In this document: piece after piece, positions 1 to 8,144 of the stretch
How positions within the stretch are numbered: position 1 is the first letter of the stretch
Layout of the letters: each line of letters starts with the position of its first letter
Origin: Glutamicibacter sp. PS
GTDB taxonomy: Bacteria > Actinomycetota > Actinomycetes > Actinomycetales > Micrococcaceae
DNA: 64,000 nucleotides
Reading direction: 5' to 3'
Assembly: GCA_031317595.1 (NCBI GenBank)
Contig: JANCMB010000001.1
Span: 3,338,468 to 3,402,467, forward strand
The notes under the pieces: model-generated
What the model was told of the DNA's origin: nothing
The model's input: the letters and a program-made list of their open reading frames with translations, nothing else
Databases searched by the model: none
Position numbers and translations under genes: made by a program

Positions 1-243
1 GATGACTTAGAGCAACGCATCGAGCAGATTGCTGCCCAAGAAGAGCTGGCCGCCATTCGACCAGACTTGGATGGGCAACAGATCATGGAGCTCTTGCAGG
101 TCAAGCCCGGCCCGGTGGTTGGGCGAGCCTATAAGTTCTTGCTTGAACTGCGACTCGACGAAGGGCCGCTAGGGGTTGAAGAATCCACTCGCCGCCTTCG
201 AGCGTGGTGGGCTGAACAGCCTGAATCAGCCACCGACGTATAG
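1..243 (+). CDS. CCA tRNA nucleotidyltransferase, C-terminal end (partial)
   Basis: Only the last 80 codons are in the window; the gene is open at the left edge and stops with TAG at 241-243. The peptide contains EELAAIRPDLDG, a KPGPVVGRAY segment and LRLDEGPLG followed by a WW pair, which is how actinobacterial CCA-adding enzymes of the poly(A) polymerase/tRNA nucleotidyltransferase family end. The enzyme adds or repairs the 3' CCA of tRNAs. The catalytic N-terminal head lies outside the window. A strong inverted repeat follows 13 bases after the stop. Confidence 0.8.
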   Translation, partial: DDLEQRIEQIAAQEELAAIRPDLDGQQIMELLQVKPGPVVGRAYKFLLELRLDEGPLGVEESTRRLRAWWAEQPESATDV

Positions 244-255
244 TCAAGCTGTGCC

Positions 256-292
256 GTGAAGCCCACCATGTAGTACGCGTGGTGGGCTTCAC
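256..292 (+). terminator. Inverted repeat downstream of the CCA-adding enzyme
   Basis: A 13-bp perfect stem (GTGAAGCCCACCA, 256-268, with its complement at 280-292) encloses an 11-base loop. There is no immediate T-run, although a short one occurs at about 308-312. The position just after the stop codon makes a transcription terminator or 3'-end stabiliser likely. Confidence 0.6.
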
Positions 293-467
293 TACGTGCG
301 CTGCAATCTTTTTCTCCAAAGGTGTTGTATTTCCAGTCACCCGTGCGATAAGGTTAAGCTTGTGATTGGGAAGTCTCAATGAGGCTTGCGTGATCGACTA
401 GACAATATACGTTGCAGTCTTGCCAGTACTTGGCAATCGACTCGAGCAGATTTAGGAGGTGGGAAGC

Positions 468-575
468 ATGTTTATTTTTGATTTTGCGGGCAATCGAACT
501 GCCCCGGTGCGCGGCCGTGTCTCGGCGTATACCGGCAATCGTGCTTCCAACGCCTCCAGAATGATGAAGATCTAA
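468..575 (+). CDS. Candidate small protein, 35 aa, basic
   Basis: The ORF begins at ATG 468, seven bases after a strong Shine-Dalgarno sequence (TTAGGAGGTGGG), and ends with TAA at 573-575. The product starts MFIFDFAGNR and ends SRMMKI; it is Arg-rich and has a repeated GNR tripeptide. I do not recognise it. A well-formed terminator with a T6 tail follows 17 bases after the stop, so ribosome site, ORF and terminator form a compact unit. It could be a real small protein or a translated leader. No promoter could be fixed with confidence upstream. Confidence 0.4.
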   Translation: MFIFDFAGNRTAPVRGRVSAYTGNRASNASRMMKI

Positions 576-592
576 GAATCTCACGCTTCATC

Positions 593-649
593 AAAGTTCC
601 TGGGGGCTGAAAAGTCAGTCATCGACCGAAACCCCTGAGGAACTTTTTT
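593..649 (+). terminator. Rho-independent terminator with T6 tail
   Basis: The left arm AAAGTTCCTGGGG (593-605) pairs with CCCC plus AGGAACTTT (632-646) with a two-base bulge, and the loop holds a small CTGA/TCAG hairpin (607-618). The stem runs into TTTTTT ending at 649. This is one of the clearest intrinsic terminators in the window and closes the unit containing the ORF at 468-575. Confidence 0.75.
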
Positions 650-650
650 C

Positions 651-809
651 ATGTCTGCCCCACTTTGCACCTCTCCCACAGCGAGTGCCCTACGGAACTC
701 GGAACTAATCTTCGCTGGTCCGGAAAGCCTCAAAGCGCGTGGTGTGCTGACCACGCGACAAGCTAACTCACCCGCCTCTTCATATGCAGAGAGGAGGGAC
801 ACCAAATGA
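651..809 (+). CDS. Doubtful small ORF, 52 aa
   Basis: This ATG ORF starts directly behind the T-run of the preceding terminator and ends with TGA overlapping the ATG of the next small ORF (ATGA at 806-809). The overlap suggests translational coupling, but the ribosome site is poor (GAGGA lies within the terminator stem) and the product (MSAPLCTSPT...) resembles nothing I know. It may be chance. Confidence 0.2.
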   Translation: MSAPLCTSPTASALRNSELIFAGPESLKARGVLTTRQANSPASSYAERRDTK

Positions 810-928
810 GTAGCAAACGACGCCAACAGCCTCGCAAGCGCATCTCGCTCGAAGAGCTAGATCAACGACTGCGCGAACGTGATTTGAAGAATCACTTGCC
901 TATGGAAATGTACTTCCGAGTTCGCTAG
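806..928 (+). CDS. Candidate small basic protein, 40 aa
   Basis: ATG 806 follows a good Shine-Dalgarno sequence (GAGAGGAGGGACACC) and the frame closes with TAG at 926-928. The product starts MSSKRRQQPRKRISLEELD and then has a charged helix-like segment, giving a highly basic N-terminus followed by an amphipathic stretch, as in small nucleic-acid or ribosome-binding proteins. No family is recognised. Its start overlaps the doubtful ORF upstream by four bases. The ribosome site and amino-acid composition make it the most gene-like of the short ORFs here. Confidence 0.45.
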   Translation: MSSKRRQQPRKRISLEELDQRLRERDLKNHLPMEMYFRVR

Positions 929-977
929 CGCTGATGATGCCATTACCATCATCACCGCCCGCGACACAGGAGTTCAT

Positions 978-1043
978 ATGAGATACGACGATCCCACGCA
1001 GAGGCCCGCCGGCCTTAAGCCGGCGGGCTTTCCGCATCTCTAA
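978..1043 (+). CDS. Candidate 21-aa leader-like peptide overlapping a terminator
   Basis: ATG 978 is preceded by AGGAG with seven-base spacing and the frame ends with TAA at 1041-1043. The peptide MRYDDPTQRPAGLKPAGFPHL is encoded across a GC-rich hairpin (1004-1028), so a translating ribosome would open the hairpin. That arrangement is typical of attenuators, but no downstream gene lies on this strand, so a regulatory role is unclear. Confidence 0.25.
   Translation: MRYDDPTQRPAGLKPAGFPHL
1004..1032 (+). terminator. GC-rich terminator hairpin
   Basis: GCCCGCCGGC (1004-1013) and GCCGGCGGGC (1019-1028) form a perfect 10-bp stem with a five-base loop, followed by TTTCC. It ends the plus-strand small-ORF region before the convergent ino1 gene. 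Confidence 0.6.
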
Positions 1044-1055
1044 GGGGTATGAGAA

Positions 1056-1115
1056 TAAAAAAGAGCCTCGAACTCCCCTGCCGCTGGTACAGCGGTTGAG
1101 AAACTCGAGGCTCTT
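1056..1115 (-). terminator. Terminator of ino1
   Basis: AAGAGCCTCGA (1061-1071) pairs with TCGAGGCTCTT (1105-1115), and the loop carries a second hairpin CCGCTG/CAGCGG (1081-1095). Read on the minus strand the stem is followed by a T-run (the A-run at 1056-1062). It lies 18 bases beyond the ino1 stop codon. Confidence 0.75.
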
Positions 1116-1133
1116 GCGAGTATTGGGCGATTC

Positions 1134-2219
1134 TTAACGCTCAACCTCTCCGCGGATGAACGCTTCCACCTTCGAGCGGGCCGTATCGTCGTCGTACTGC
1201 TCCGGCGGGGACTTCATGAAGTAGCTCGAGGCAGACAGGATTGGACCGCCGATACCGCGATCCAGAGCGATCTTCGCTGCGCGAACCGCGTCGATAATGA
1301 CACCAGCCGAGTTTGGCGAGTCCCAAACTTCGAGCTTGTATTCCAAGGACACCGGCGCATCACCAAAGTTGCGGCCCTCGAGGCGCACGAAGGCCCATTT
1401 ACGATCGTCGAGCCACGACACGTAGTCACTTGGACCAATATGCACATCATCATCGCCGAGCTCGGCGCTGGTGTTCGAGGTGACGGCCTGAGTCTTGGAA
1501 ATCTTCTTCGATTCGAGGCGCTCGCGTTCCAGCATGTTTTTGAAGTCCATGTTGCCACCGACATTCAGCTGGTAGGTGCGGTCGAGAACGACACCGCGGT
1601 CTTCGAAGAGTTTGGCCATCACACGGTGGGTGATGGTTGCACCAATCTGGCTCTTAATGTCGTCACCCACGATGGGCACGCCTGCATCGGTGAACTTCTG
1701 AGCCCATTCCGGGGTTCCGGCGATGAACACGGGTAGTGCGTTGACGAAAGCTACGCCGGCATCAATAGCTGCCTGGGCGTAAAACTTCGCCGCCGCGTCA
1801 GAACCTACGGGCAAATAGCAGACCAAAACATCGACCTGGGCGTCCTTGAGGCTCTGCACCATGTCGACCGGCTCAGCTGTGGACTCTTCGATGGTCTGGC
1901 GGTAGTACTTGCCCAGTCCGTCTAGGGTGTGGCCGCGCTGGACCTTTACGCCGGTGGCAGGCACGTCGGCAATCTTAATGGTGTTATTTTCACTGGCCAC
2001 AATGGCATCGGCTAGGTCCAGTCCGACCTTTTTAGCGTCTACGTCATAGGCCGCGACGAACTGTACATCGCCCACATGGTAGTCACCGAACTGTACGTGC
2101 ATAAGCCCGGGAACGGTGGCCTCCGCATCGGCATTTCGATAGTATTCAACACCTTGTACGAGCGAAGTGGCGCAGTTACCTACACCCACGATGGCTACGC
2201 GAATCGGGTTCGCCGACAC
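1134..2219 (-). CDS. ino1: Inositol-1-phosphate (myo-inositol-3-phosphate) synthase
   Basis: The 361-residue protein converts glucose 6-phosphate to inositol 3-phosphate, the first step towards phosphatidylinositol and mycothiol in actinobacteria. The N-terminus carries the Rossmann motif [14 protein letters not shown]. Family landmarks follow: [13 protein letters not shown], the [12 protein letters not shown] segment that shapes the active site, GGNMDFKNM and the C-terminal SSYFMKSPP. The length is normal for the short bacterial form. ATG 2219 follows AAGGAGATA on the minus strand. The gene stands alone with its own terminator (1056-1115). The upstream region has four copies of the palindrome TCATGA. 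Confidence 0.96.
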   Translation of the reverse strand: MSANPIRVAIVGVGNCATSLVQGVEYYRNADAEATVPGLMHVQFGDYHVGDVQFVAAYDVDAKKVGLDLADAIVASENNTIKIADVPATGVKVQRGHTLDGLGKYYRQTIEESTAEPVDMVQSLKDAQVDVLVCYLPVGSDAAAKFYAQAAIDAGVAFVNALPVFIAGTPEWAQKFTDAGVPIVGDDIKSQIGATITHRVMAKLFEDRGVVLDRTYQLNVGGNMDFKNMLERERLESKKISKTQAVTSNTSAELGDDDVHIGPSDYVSWLDDRKWAFVRLEGRNFGDAPVSLEYKLEVWDSPNSAGVIIDAVRAAKIALDRGIGGPILSASSYFMKSPPEQYDDDTARSKVEAFIRGEVER

Positions 2220-2308
2220 ATTATCTCCTTACGGGTACCTATCAAGCTTGAGGCAATTGGGCGCACGAAAGCGCTAAAACGAAAAAGCCCCTCATTGATC
2301 CTAAGACC

Positions 2309-2500
2309 TTTTGATCATGAAATATTCCGCATGATCCCTTACCTGGCATCCCATTGCGCGCCATGCGCCGGACAATGTGTTCTGTGGGAGACGATCGGGT
2401 GTGTCGCTCCGTCAGTTACAAAAGGCGGTTGGGTCATGACTTACCGCGGAGATTCGAGCCACATTGGCCCGGTCATGAGCAAAAACTATTTTGATCATGA
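2309..2500. promoter_or_regulatory. Cluster of TCATGA palindromes upstream of ino1
   Basis: The 296 bases between ino1 and the next gene contain four copies of TCATGA (2315, 2434, 2473, 2495). Two of them sit inside an identical 12-mer TTTTGATCATGA at 2309-2320 and 2489-2500, exactly 180 bases apart. No terminator is seen for the gene at 2516. The symmetry suggests regulator sites for ino1, but the regulator is not identifiable from the sequence. Confidence 0.35.
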
Positions 2501-2515
2501 CGGTTATATGTGGTC

Positions 2516-3724
2516 TCAGGTGACCTTTCTTCCTATCCCACGGATCTTTAGGAGAGTGCGTAACACGGGTTGCGGCAGGGCTGTGCGAATACTGTGCCTC
2601 AGCGGGCGTCGCCGCAGCTCGCTCAGGAGCTCTGGAGCGGTGCTCAGCTGTGCTGAGCGTGCCCGTTCGGCTAACACCTGCAAAGATTGCGAGAACGCCG
2701 GGGTCATCCGATGAAAGTAGTTTTCCCGAAGCCATGGCTTGTTGGGGGTCCCAAAGTTCAGCACCTGGAGATCGTCAAGGGTTCCGAGAAGGCCCGAACC
2801 ATGGAACACGATGTTGATCATTTCCTCGCTGACCCCGAAGTCGCGCAAGATCATCGTCGGCAGTCCGCGGTCGATGGATTCGAGCGCGGCGGTGGAGGAG
2901 ACGGTGACCAGTGCGCTGCCAGAGTTCAGTACCTCGGCCATGCTACCTGTGGTGAAACGCAGATGGGTGGAGCCGGAGATGCGTCCAGAAGACTTGAGTT
3001 CTTGGAAGATCTCGTCGTAGGGAAACTGCTCGAGATGTGTCTGAGGTTCGCCTGCTCGCGCGCGCAATTTCACCACGACGTCGAGCCCAGGGTTGAGCCG
3101 CGCGCAACGTTCAAGTGCCATCAGTATGCGTTCGCGTTCTTCGCGCACACATGGCACCTTTGCCTGCGGAGCGAACACGAGGCGCTTGATTGCGGCTTGG
3201 GACTCGGCAGGAAATCCAGGGGAGGAGAGGAACGGCAACTTACCGACCATAATCGTCGGTTGATGACCCTTTGCTGACTCGGAGAGGAAGGAAAAGTCGC
3301 GAGCCTCGGCATGTGAATGGCAGATGAACGCGTCGCCGGGGCGCCGATAGTTCCAGCCACGTTGCGTCGCCGGGTAGGCCACGCCGGGTAAGGCCGAAAT
3401 GAGAGCGGTGCCTCGACCCTGCTGCGGCTCATGTCGCAAAATACGCGAGTAGAGTTCGCTGACCACCGGCCCGGTAGCGGCGGCGAAGACGATGTCACAT
3501 TGCACGGCGGGGGAAACCAATTGATTCAGCGGAAGACGCAGCAGCTGGTCGGGAGCCAAGTCGGTGCCCGCAAAGGCTGCGTCGATCTGTTCTTCGGTCG
3601 GCATGATGGGTGTGCGCACAAGGGCTACCCGACGATCCCAGCTAGGACCCAAGCGATGCAGGAAGGTCGTGGCGAGCTTTAGGTAGGAGTCCGAATCGGC
3701 GACGGCGATAATTTGGGGTCGCAT
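2516..3724 (-). CDS. Putative glycosyltransferase (DUF6716-like), glycan cluster
   Basis: A 402-residue soluble protein starting MRPQIIAVADSDSYLKLA. This start and the VTVSSTAALESIDRGLPTMILRDFGVSEEM segment are what I associate with DUF6716 putative GT-B-like glycosyltransferases that accompany nonulosonate genes in actinobacteria; the assignment is from memory. The serine-rich VSSTAALES loop followed by LPT resembles the donor-phosphate region of GT-B enzymes. ATG 3724 lies seven bases after the upstream stop, and its GGAGGT site is inside the end of that gene, so the two are translationally coupled. It is the last gene of the minus-strand cluster. The acceptor and donor are unknown. Confidence 0.6.
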   Translation of the reverse strand: MRPQIIAVADSDSYLKLATTFLHRLGPSWDRRVALVRTPIMPTEEQIDAAFAGTDLAPDQLLRLPLNQLVSPAVQCDIVFAAATGPVVSELYSRILRHEPQQGRGTALISALPGVAYPATQRGWNYRRPGDAFICHSHAEARDFSFLSESAKGHQPTIMVGKLPFLSSPGFPAESQAAIKRLVFAPQAKVPCVREERERILMALERCARLNPGLDVVVKLRARAGEPQTHLEQFPYDEIFQELKSSGRISGSTHLRFTTGSMAEVLNSGSALVTVSSTAALESIDRGLPTMILRDFGVSEEMINIVFHGSGLLGTLDDLQVLNFGTPNKPWLRENYFHRMTPAFSQSLQVLAERARSAQLSTAPELLSELRRRPLRHSIRTALPQPVLRTLLKIRGIGRKVT

Positions 3725-3730
3725 ATGGAG

Positions 3731-4741
3731 CTATACCTCCAGGGAACGCGAGAGATGTTCGCGCAGTTGCTGGGAGGTGGTGTCGGTCCACCAATGTTCG
3801 GGAACCGGCAATGGGTAGAGACTGCGGGCCTCATTTCCCAGTAGCAGTCGCAGCGAAGGGATTACGGTCGAGGGTAGCGCGCGGATTTCCTGACCCGGAC
3901 GTAGATCGCGCAGACGCATTTCGATGGGAACCGTATGGGTTTTGAGATGCACATTCTCGAGCGCGTCGAGTAGCTGAAGGAACTGCGGGGTTTCCCGCCG
4001 GTGCGGGAAATAGGCCAGCGGACCGTCCGCGGCAAGGGACTTGACCCATGCCAGATAGGGTTCGGCATGGATAAGTCCGTCGGCCACCATGGCCGACCCG
4101 ATGAGCAAAGTGGGCTCGGCGAATCGTTCGGCAACCGGTTGGGTGGCGAGCCATTCGAACTTATGTTGCGCAAATTTGATGCCCAGTTCGTCCATGCGTT
4201 CGCGCTGCTCCTGTGGCACCTGAAGGGCGGAGACGATCAGCAATCGCGATTCACGTGCCAGCGCACGCATCTTGCGCCACATGGCCAGCCCCAACGAAGT
4301 GCGTGCCGCGGATTGTTTAGCGCGGGCACGCACCAGGGGTGTGGGGGAGCGCTGGGTGAGCTGCGCGATTAACGACAGCGTAGCAAGTCCGTCGTCGATG
4401 ACGATGATTTCCTTTGCACGTACCCCGCCCAATAGGGCCCGTTGCACCTTTCCGGAATAGGCGTCACCGACAACCCAGCGTTCCTTGGCGGATTTGGGCA
4501 TGGGCGGACGCTTGGCCGCTGGCTGAAAGCTGACTCCAGCCGGAGCCGAATCCAGCATGGCCCCGGTGGTGGCCTGCAGGGGCATGCCCAGGCGCGGCAC
4601 GATGTGCACGTCGCTGCCCAACAGCCCCGCGGCGTGAGTTTCCACCGCGGAGAGCAATTGCAGTGGCGATTCGACCCAAACCCGCGCGGTGCCGAAACGA
4701 GGTCGGGATACCTGGCCGGTATCGGTGCCTACAAGATTCAT
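3731..4741 (-). CDS. Putative sialyltransferase-like (GT-B) protein
   Basis: About 336 residues. Near the N-terminus is VWVESPLQLLSAVE, resembling the SPLQ/TPLQ motif at the start of bacterial sialyltransferases of the GT52 type. IDDG at residues 115-118 matches the D/E-D/E-G motif of these enzymes, and a later YFPHRRE segment sits where their HP motif would be, although the order is P-H. The function is inferred from motifs and from its place beside a polysialyltransferase-like gene, neuB and neuA. The start is uncertain: ATG 4741 begins 11 bases after the upstream stop, and ATG 4786 would overlap it; neither has a strong ribosome site. The frame stays open further upstream, but that part is antisense-like shadow. 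Confidence 0.55.
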   Translation of the reverse strand: MNLVGTDTGQVSRPRFGTARVWVESPLQLLSAVETHAAGLLGSDVHIVPRLGMPLQATTGAMLDSAPAGVSFQPAAKRPPMPKSAKERWVVGDAYSGKVQRALLGGVRAKEIIVIDDGLATLSLIAQLTQRSPTPLVRARAKQSAARTSLGLAMWRKMRALARESRLLIVSALQVPQEQRERMDELGIKFAQHKFEWLATQPVAERFAEPTLLIGSAMVADGLIHAEPYLAWVKSLAADGPLAYFPHRRETPQFLQLLDALENVHLKTHTVPIEMRLRDLRPGQEIRALPSTVIPSLRLLLGNEARSLYPLPVPEHWWTDTTSQQLREHLSRSLEV

Positions 4742-4752
4742 TTCCGCCAGAC

Positions 4753-6111
4753 TCACTTGGCCAACCGATTCAGGGAACGTGACCATTTTTCCAGTTGCCG
4801 CGAGGAGCGTCGAATAACTTTCCGTGAAACCCCGCGCAATTGTGCCGGAATCCGGCGCCTGGATCCCACGTGGGCCCACTGCGGTGGCAGGTTCAGGCTT
4901 GTCAGGCGGCGACGTTTGAAGTGCACGGCGTGACGGGCATAGTGCCGATTCAGGAACTGCTCGGCCGTTTCGCGTAGCTGCGGCAGTTGCTCGGACTGCA
5001 TGCAGTAGGACACCGCATGCAGCAATCCGGTGAGCTCGTCGTCTTCCGTGTCGGCACGCTCGGCCGGGGCGCTGACGTTCTGCACACAGAGTGCGTGGAC
5101 CAGACTCAGCGGCACGCGGTTGGAATTCTGGTAGGGCGCCAATGCCTGAAGTAGCATCGCGGTGCCCACCGCGACAACCTCGATGCCTTGCAGGTACTTG
5201 GCGGTGGCCAAGCCGGTGGAGAAGCATGACAGAACCAGGGCCGGGCGCACGGCGGCGACCACGGTTTCGGCCAGGTGGTCGGTGTCCAGCACCGTGAAAT
5301 CGAGGTCGAGGGATGCTGCGGTGCCAGCGAGCCGCGCCGCCGAGGTGGCGCTCGCCGATGGATGGGCCTTGAAAAGTACCGTGTTCAGGCCGCGGGACTT
5401 CACCTCGTGCAGCATCTGCACGTGCAACTCGAACTCCTCGTCCTCGTCGATTACCCCGAGAGAACCGAGATATTGTCCCAAGAGCAAGGCTGCGCCCTCG
5501 GGAGCGTCGGGTATCGGGTGCTGTCCGTGTGCTAACTCGTCGAACACCCGAGATAGCGCGGGGGCGGAGAGTACCTTCCGCTGTGGCTGGAGCTCGGCTA
5601 ATAGTTGCGGCTCAAGACCTGGCACTAGGTCGATGTGGATGGTGCCGACCAAGCGCTGGGCGATGGGTGTGGCAAGTTTGCTTCGCGTGGGTCCGTAGGA
5701 CATCAGTCCATCGGAATGGACCCAGATCTGCGCGTCATAGAAAACATTGGCCAGGGCGCGGGCCGGGTTCACCTGAATGGACTCGAGCACCAGGGTCAGC
5801 GGTTCATCGCCGAGCTTCCAGGCGCTGCGCAGCAATTTATTGAGCAGTAGCTGGTCCTCGACGCCACGCGGGTTGAATTGCGCCGGACGTCGCGGTGCCA
5901 GTAAGGCCGCGAAATCAACGACGCGATCGAAGCGGGAGGCAAGCTCATCGAACCCGGGCACGCGATCCAGCGGGGTGGTGAGTTCGGGAATCTGCGAACC
6001 GTTGGCCAGCACGAGAACACGTTCGTCGGCCGGCGGGAGCAGTCCCGCATCGGCCATGGCGGCCAGGGAGACCAACTGGAAATAGCTGGAGGCCTCGACG
6101 AGGGCGATCAT
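4753..6111 (-). CDS. Alpha-2,8-polysialyltransferase family protein
   Basis: 452 residues beginning MIALVEASSYFQLVSLAAM. HSDGLMSYGP (SDG at residues 133-135) and LFKAHPSA (HP at 250-251) correspond to the D/E-D/E-G and HP motifs of bacterial polysialyltransferases and related GT-B sialyltransferases. PALVLSCFSTGLATAKYL near residue 300 resembles the CMP-binding serine/threonine region. The C-terminus is very basic, consistent with membrane or polyanion contact. ATG 6111 overlaps the upstream GT2 stop (ATGA), so they are coupled. With neuB and neuA next to it, the likely role is chain extension of a nonulosonate polymer; the actual sugar (sialic acid or Kdn) cannot be read from sequence. Confidence 0.7.
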   Translation of the reverse strand: MIALVEASSYFQLVSLAAMADAGLLPPADERVLVLANGSQIPELTTPLDRVPGFDELASRFDRVVDFAALLAPRRPAQFNPRGVEDQLLLNKLLRSAWKLGDEPLTLVLESIQVNPARALANVFYDAQIWVHSDGLMSYGPTRSKLATPIAQRLVGTIHIDLVPGLEPQLLAELQPQRKVLSAPALSRVFDELAHGQHPIPDAPEGAALLLGQYLGSLGVIDEDEEFELHVQMLHEVKSRGLNTVLFKAHPSASATSAARLAGTAASLDLDFTVLDTDHLAETVVAAVRPALVLSCFSTGLATAKYLQGIEVVAVGTAMLLQALAPYQNSNRVPLSLVHALCVQNVSAPAERADTEDDELTGLLHAVSYCMQSEQLPQLRETAEQFLNRHYARHAVHFKRRRLTSLNLPPQWAHVGSRRRIPAQLRGVSRKVIRRSSRQLEKWSRSLNRLAK

Positions 6112-7103
6112 CGGGCGACCCCAATCTGCGCGGCCTGCAGGTAGGAGAGCACATGGCGGCGTCGGGCCACGTCCATTTCCAAAGCGACCTTGCGCGCGGC
6201 GGCCACATCAATTGTCGCGAACACGCGACGTAGCTGCTGCTTCATCTGCAAGCGGACCTCGGGCGGGTAGTTCTTGGTTCGTTTTTCATGGTGGCACACG
6301 ATCGCGAAGAATTGGCGCAGTGCCTTCGGCAGGTGCCGCGCGGCCTCCGGGTGCGCGTCGACCTCCTCGAATACCTGGGTGAACGCGGGAATGAAACTCA
6401 GCTGGCGCTCGTCAAAAACCTGAGTCAGTGATCCGGGCAGTCCGCGGCGGTAGAAGATATCCGCACCGGAGAGAACCGCGTAGCTGTGGTTGCGCAGGTG
6501 CAGTTTCCAGATCCACGGACGATCCTCGGCGCTGGTCAGATCTGGATCAAAATGGAAGACGCCGCGCTGGCGCATCAGCTCGGTACGATACATTCCCGCC
6601 CAGGAATATGGGTAGTCAACCATGGATGGCGCATCGATCGGCTCGATATCCGCCGCCGGATCTAGGCGCAGCCCGCGCTGTGCCTGCGGGGCCCGGTGAA
6701 TGGTGCGGTTGGTGCCGGTGACACGCACATGATCGCAGCGCACGAAGTCTACATTCAGCTCCTGTAGCCCATCGGCCAGGGTCGCCAGATGGCGTGGCCC
6801 CATCCAGTCATCGGGATCAAGGAAGGTGTAGAACTCGCCGGTGACCTGATCAAGGCCAGCGTTGCGCGCGGCCGAGACGCCGCCGTTGGCCGGCAGGCTA
6901 ATGAGCTTCAGCCCGGGCAGTTTGGACTGATAACTGCGCACCAGCTGCGCGGTGGCATCGGTCGAGGCGTCGTCGACGACCAGTACCTCGAGCTCTCGGC
7001 CGTTGAGTTCTTGCCGCGTTAGCGAGGTCAGCGCATCACAGATATACGCTTCCTGGTTGTAGGCGGGAATTACCACGGAAATGCGGCCGGGAATCGGGGT
7101 CAT
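6108..7103 (-). CDS. Family 2 glycosyltransferase
   Basis: 331 residues with a classic GT-A domain: ISVVIPAYNQEAYICDAL at the N-terminus, VVDDASTD for nucleotide binding, NGGVSAARNAGL, and FLDPDDW as the metal-binding DXD element. TSAEDRPWIWKL supplies the ED acid/base motif. I chose ATG 7103 (MTPIPGRIS) because AAGGA precedes it by five bases; an upstream in-frame ATG at 7136 lacks a site and would run into the intercistronic hairpin. It is a cytoplasmic enzyme likely adding a neutral sugar or linker to the same polymer as its neighbours. The stop overlaps the next start by four bases. Confidence 0.88.
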   Translation of the reverse strand: MTPIPGRISVVIPAYNQEAYICDALTSLTRQELNGRELEVLVVDDASTDATAQLVRSYQSKLPGLKLISLPANGGVSAARNAGLDQVTGEFYTFLDPDDWMGPRHLATLADGLQELNVDFVRCDHVRVTGTNRTIHRAPQAQRGLRLDPAADIEPIDAPSMVDYPYSWAGMYRTELMRQRGVFHFDPDLTSAEDRPWIWKLHLRNHSYAVLSGADIFYRRGLPGSLTQVFDERQLSFIPAFTQVFEEVDAHPEAARHLPKALRQFFAIVCHHEKRTKNYPPEVRLQMKQQLRRVFATIDVAAARKVALEMDVARRRHVLSYLQAAQIGVAR

Positions 7104-7140
7104 GGTTCCTTCTTCGAGGAGTGTGCGAGGGGGCATGGAT

Positions 7141-7185
7141 GCATCGCGGCGGCCGGACCGAATACTGGTCCGGCCGCCGCGATGC
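7141..7185 (-). terminator. Very stable 19-bp hairpin inside the glycan operon
   Basis: GCATCGCGGCGGCCGGACC (7141-7159) and its perfect complement (7167-7185) enclose a seven-base loop. No T-run follows in either direction. It sits between neuB and the GT2 gene, so it may reduce read-through into the transferases or stabilise the upstream message. Confidence 0.5.
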
Positions 7186-7206
7186 GCGTTGCGAAGCGCG
7201 CCGAAC

Positions 7207-8100
7207 TTAGCCGTCGACGCGGCGCAGGCGGCTCAGCGGAGCCAATTCGCCCGGGAAGACCTTCTTGACGCCGTCGCCCATGGCCTGCTCGAGGATGCGG
7301 ATGTCGCGGATCAGAGCCTCGAAGCCCTTCGGCTCCAGCGAGGAGGCCTGGTCCGAGCCCCACATGGTGCGGTCAAGGGTGATGTGGCGTTCGACGGTCA
7401 CGGCGCCCAAGGCCACCGCGGCCAGCGAGATCTGCAGGCCGCGCTCGTGACCCGAGTAGCCGACCGGCACCTGGTAGCGCTCGCGCAGGGTTTCGATGGT
7501 ACGCAGGTTGGCTTCCTCAGGAGGCAGTGGGTAGGTGCTGGTGGCGTGCATCATGACCAGCTTGTCGGTGCCCAGGGTTTCCACGGCCTTATCGATCTGC
7601 TCGATGGTGGACATGCCGGTGGAGAGAATGATCGGCTTGCCGGTTTCGGCCAGTGCCTTGAGCAGTTCAATGTCGGTCACCGAGGCGGAGGCGACCTTGT
7701 GGGTGACGGCACCCTGCTCTTCCATGAACTCAACCGAAGGTACATCCCACGGGGAAGCGAAGGCGTGCAGCCCCTTTGAGGCGGCGTAGGAGATCAATTC
7801 CTTGTACTGAGCCTGATCGAACTCGACGCGGTAGCGGTAGTCCAGGTAGGTCATGTCGCCCCACGGGGTGGAACGAATCTTGTCACGCATGTCCATCGGG
7901 GTGGAGATGTCCGGGGTGCGCTTCTGGAATTTCACCGCGTTGGCGCCGGCGGCCGCGGACACGTCGATCAGCTGCTTGGCGATTTCGAGGTCACCGTTGT
8001 GGTTAATGCCGATCTCGCCGATGACATACACCTGCTGGCCGGTGCCGAGCAGCGACTCGCCAATGGCGACGGGCTTGATGTCGGTGGTGATGGAGGTCAT
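7207..8100 (-). CDS. neuB: NeuB-type nonulosonate synthase (sialic acid or Kdn synthase), without SAF domain
   Basis: 297 residues. Condenses phosphoenolpyruvate with a hexosamine or hexose (or its 6-phosphate) to give a nine-carbon ulosonic acid. Landmarks of the TIM-barrel domain are present: GEIGINHNGDLEIA, VKFQKR, ILSTGMSTIEQID, HATSTYPLPPEE, GYSGHERG and VERHITLDRTMWGSD. The two metal-binding histidines lie in the last two motifs. The protein stops at LSRLRRVDG, just where the C-terminal SAF/antifreeze-like domain would begin; typical NeuB proteins are about 345 residues. No ManNAc-forming epimerase is nearby, and the partner NeuA carries a phosphatase domain, both consistent with a 9-phosphate route. 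ATG 8100 follows AAAGG. Confidence 0.9.
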   Translation of the reverse strand: MTSITTDIKPVAIGESLLGTGQQVYVIGEIGINHNGDLEIAKQLIDVSAAAGANAVKFQKRTPDISTPMDMRDKIRSTPWGDMTYLDYRYRVEFDQAQYKELISYAASKGLHAFASPWDVPSVEFMEEQGAVTHKVASASVTDIELLKALAETGKPIILSTGMSTIEQIDKAVETLGTDKLVMMHATSTYPLPPEEANLRTIETLRERYQVPVGYSGHERGLQISLAAVALGAVTVERHITLDRTMWGSDQASSLEPKGFEALIRDIRILEQAMGDGVKKVFPGELAPLSRLRRVDG

Positions 8101-8144
8101 GGGTTCTGCCTTTCAGTGGGTGAAACTAGGGAAAACGAAAAAAT

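Noticed and set aside
2076-2714. 212-codon plus-strand frame upstream of ino1
   Set aside because: It covers the start of ino1, the intergenic region and the end of the next gene in antisense; no ribosome site and random composition.
4742-5227. Upstream extension of the sialyltransferase-like frame
   Set aside because: It overlaps the end of the polysialyltransferase-family gene and is Arg/Ala-rich shadow; family similarity starts just before VWVESPLQLL.
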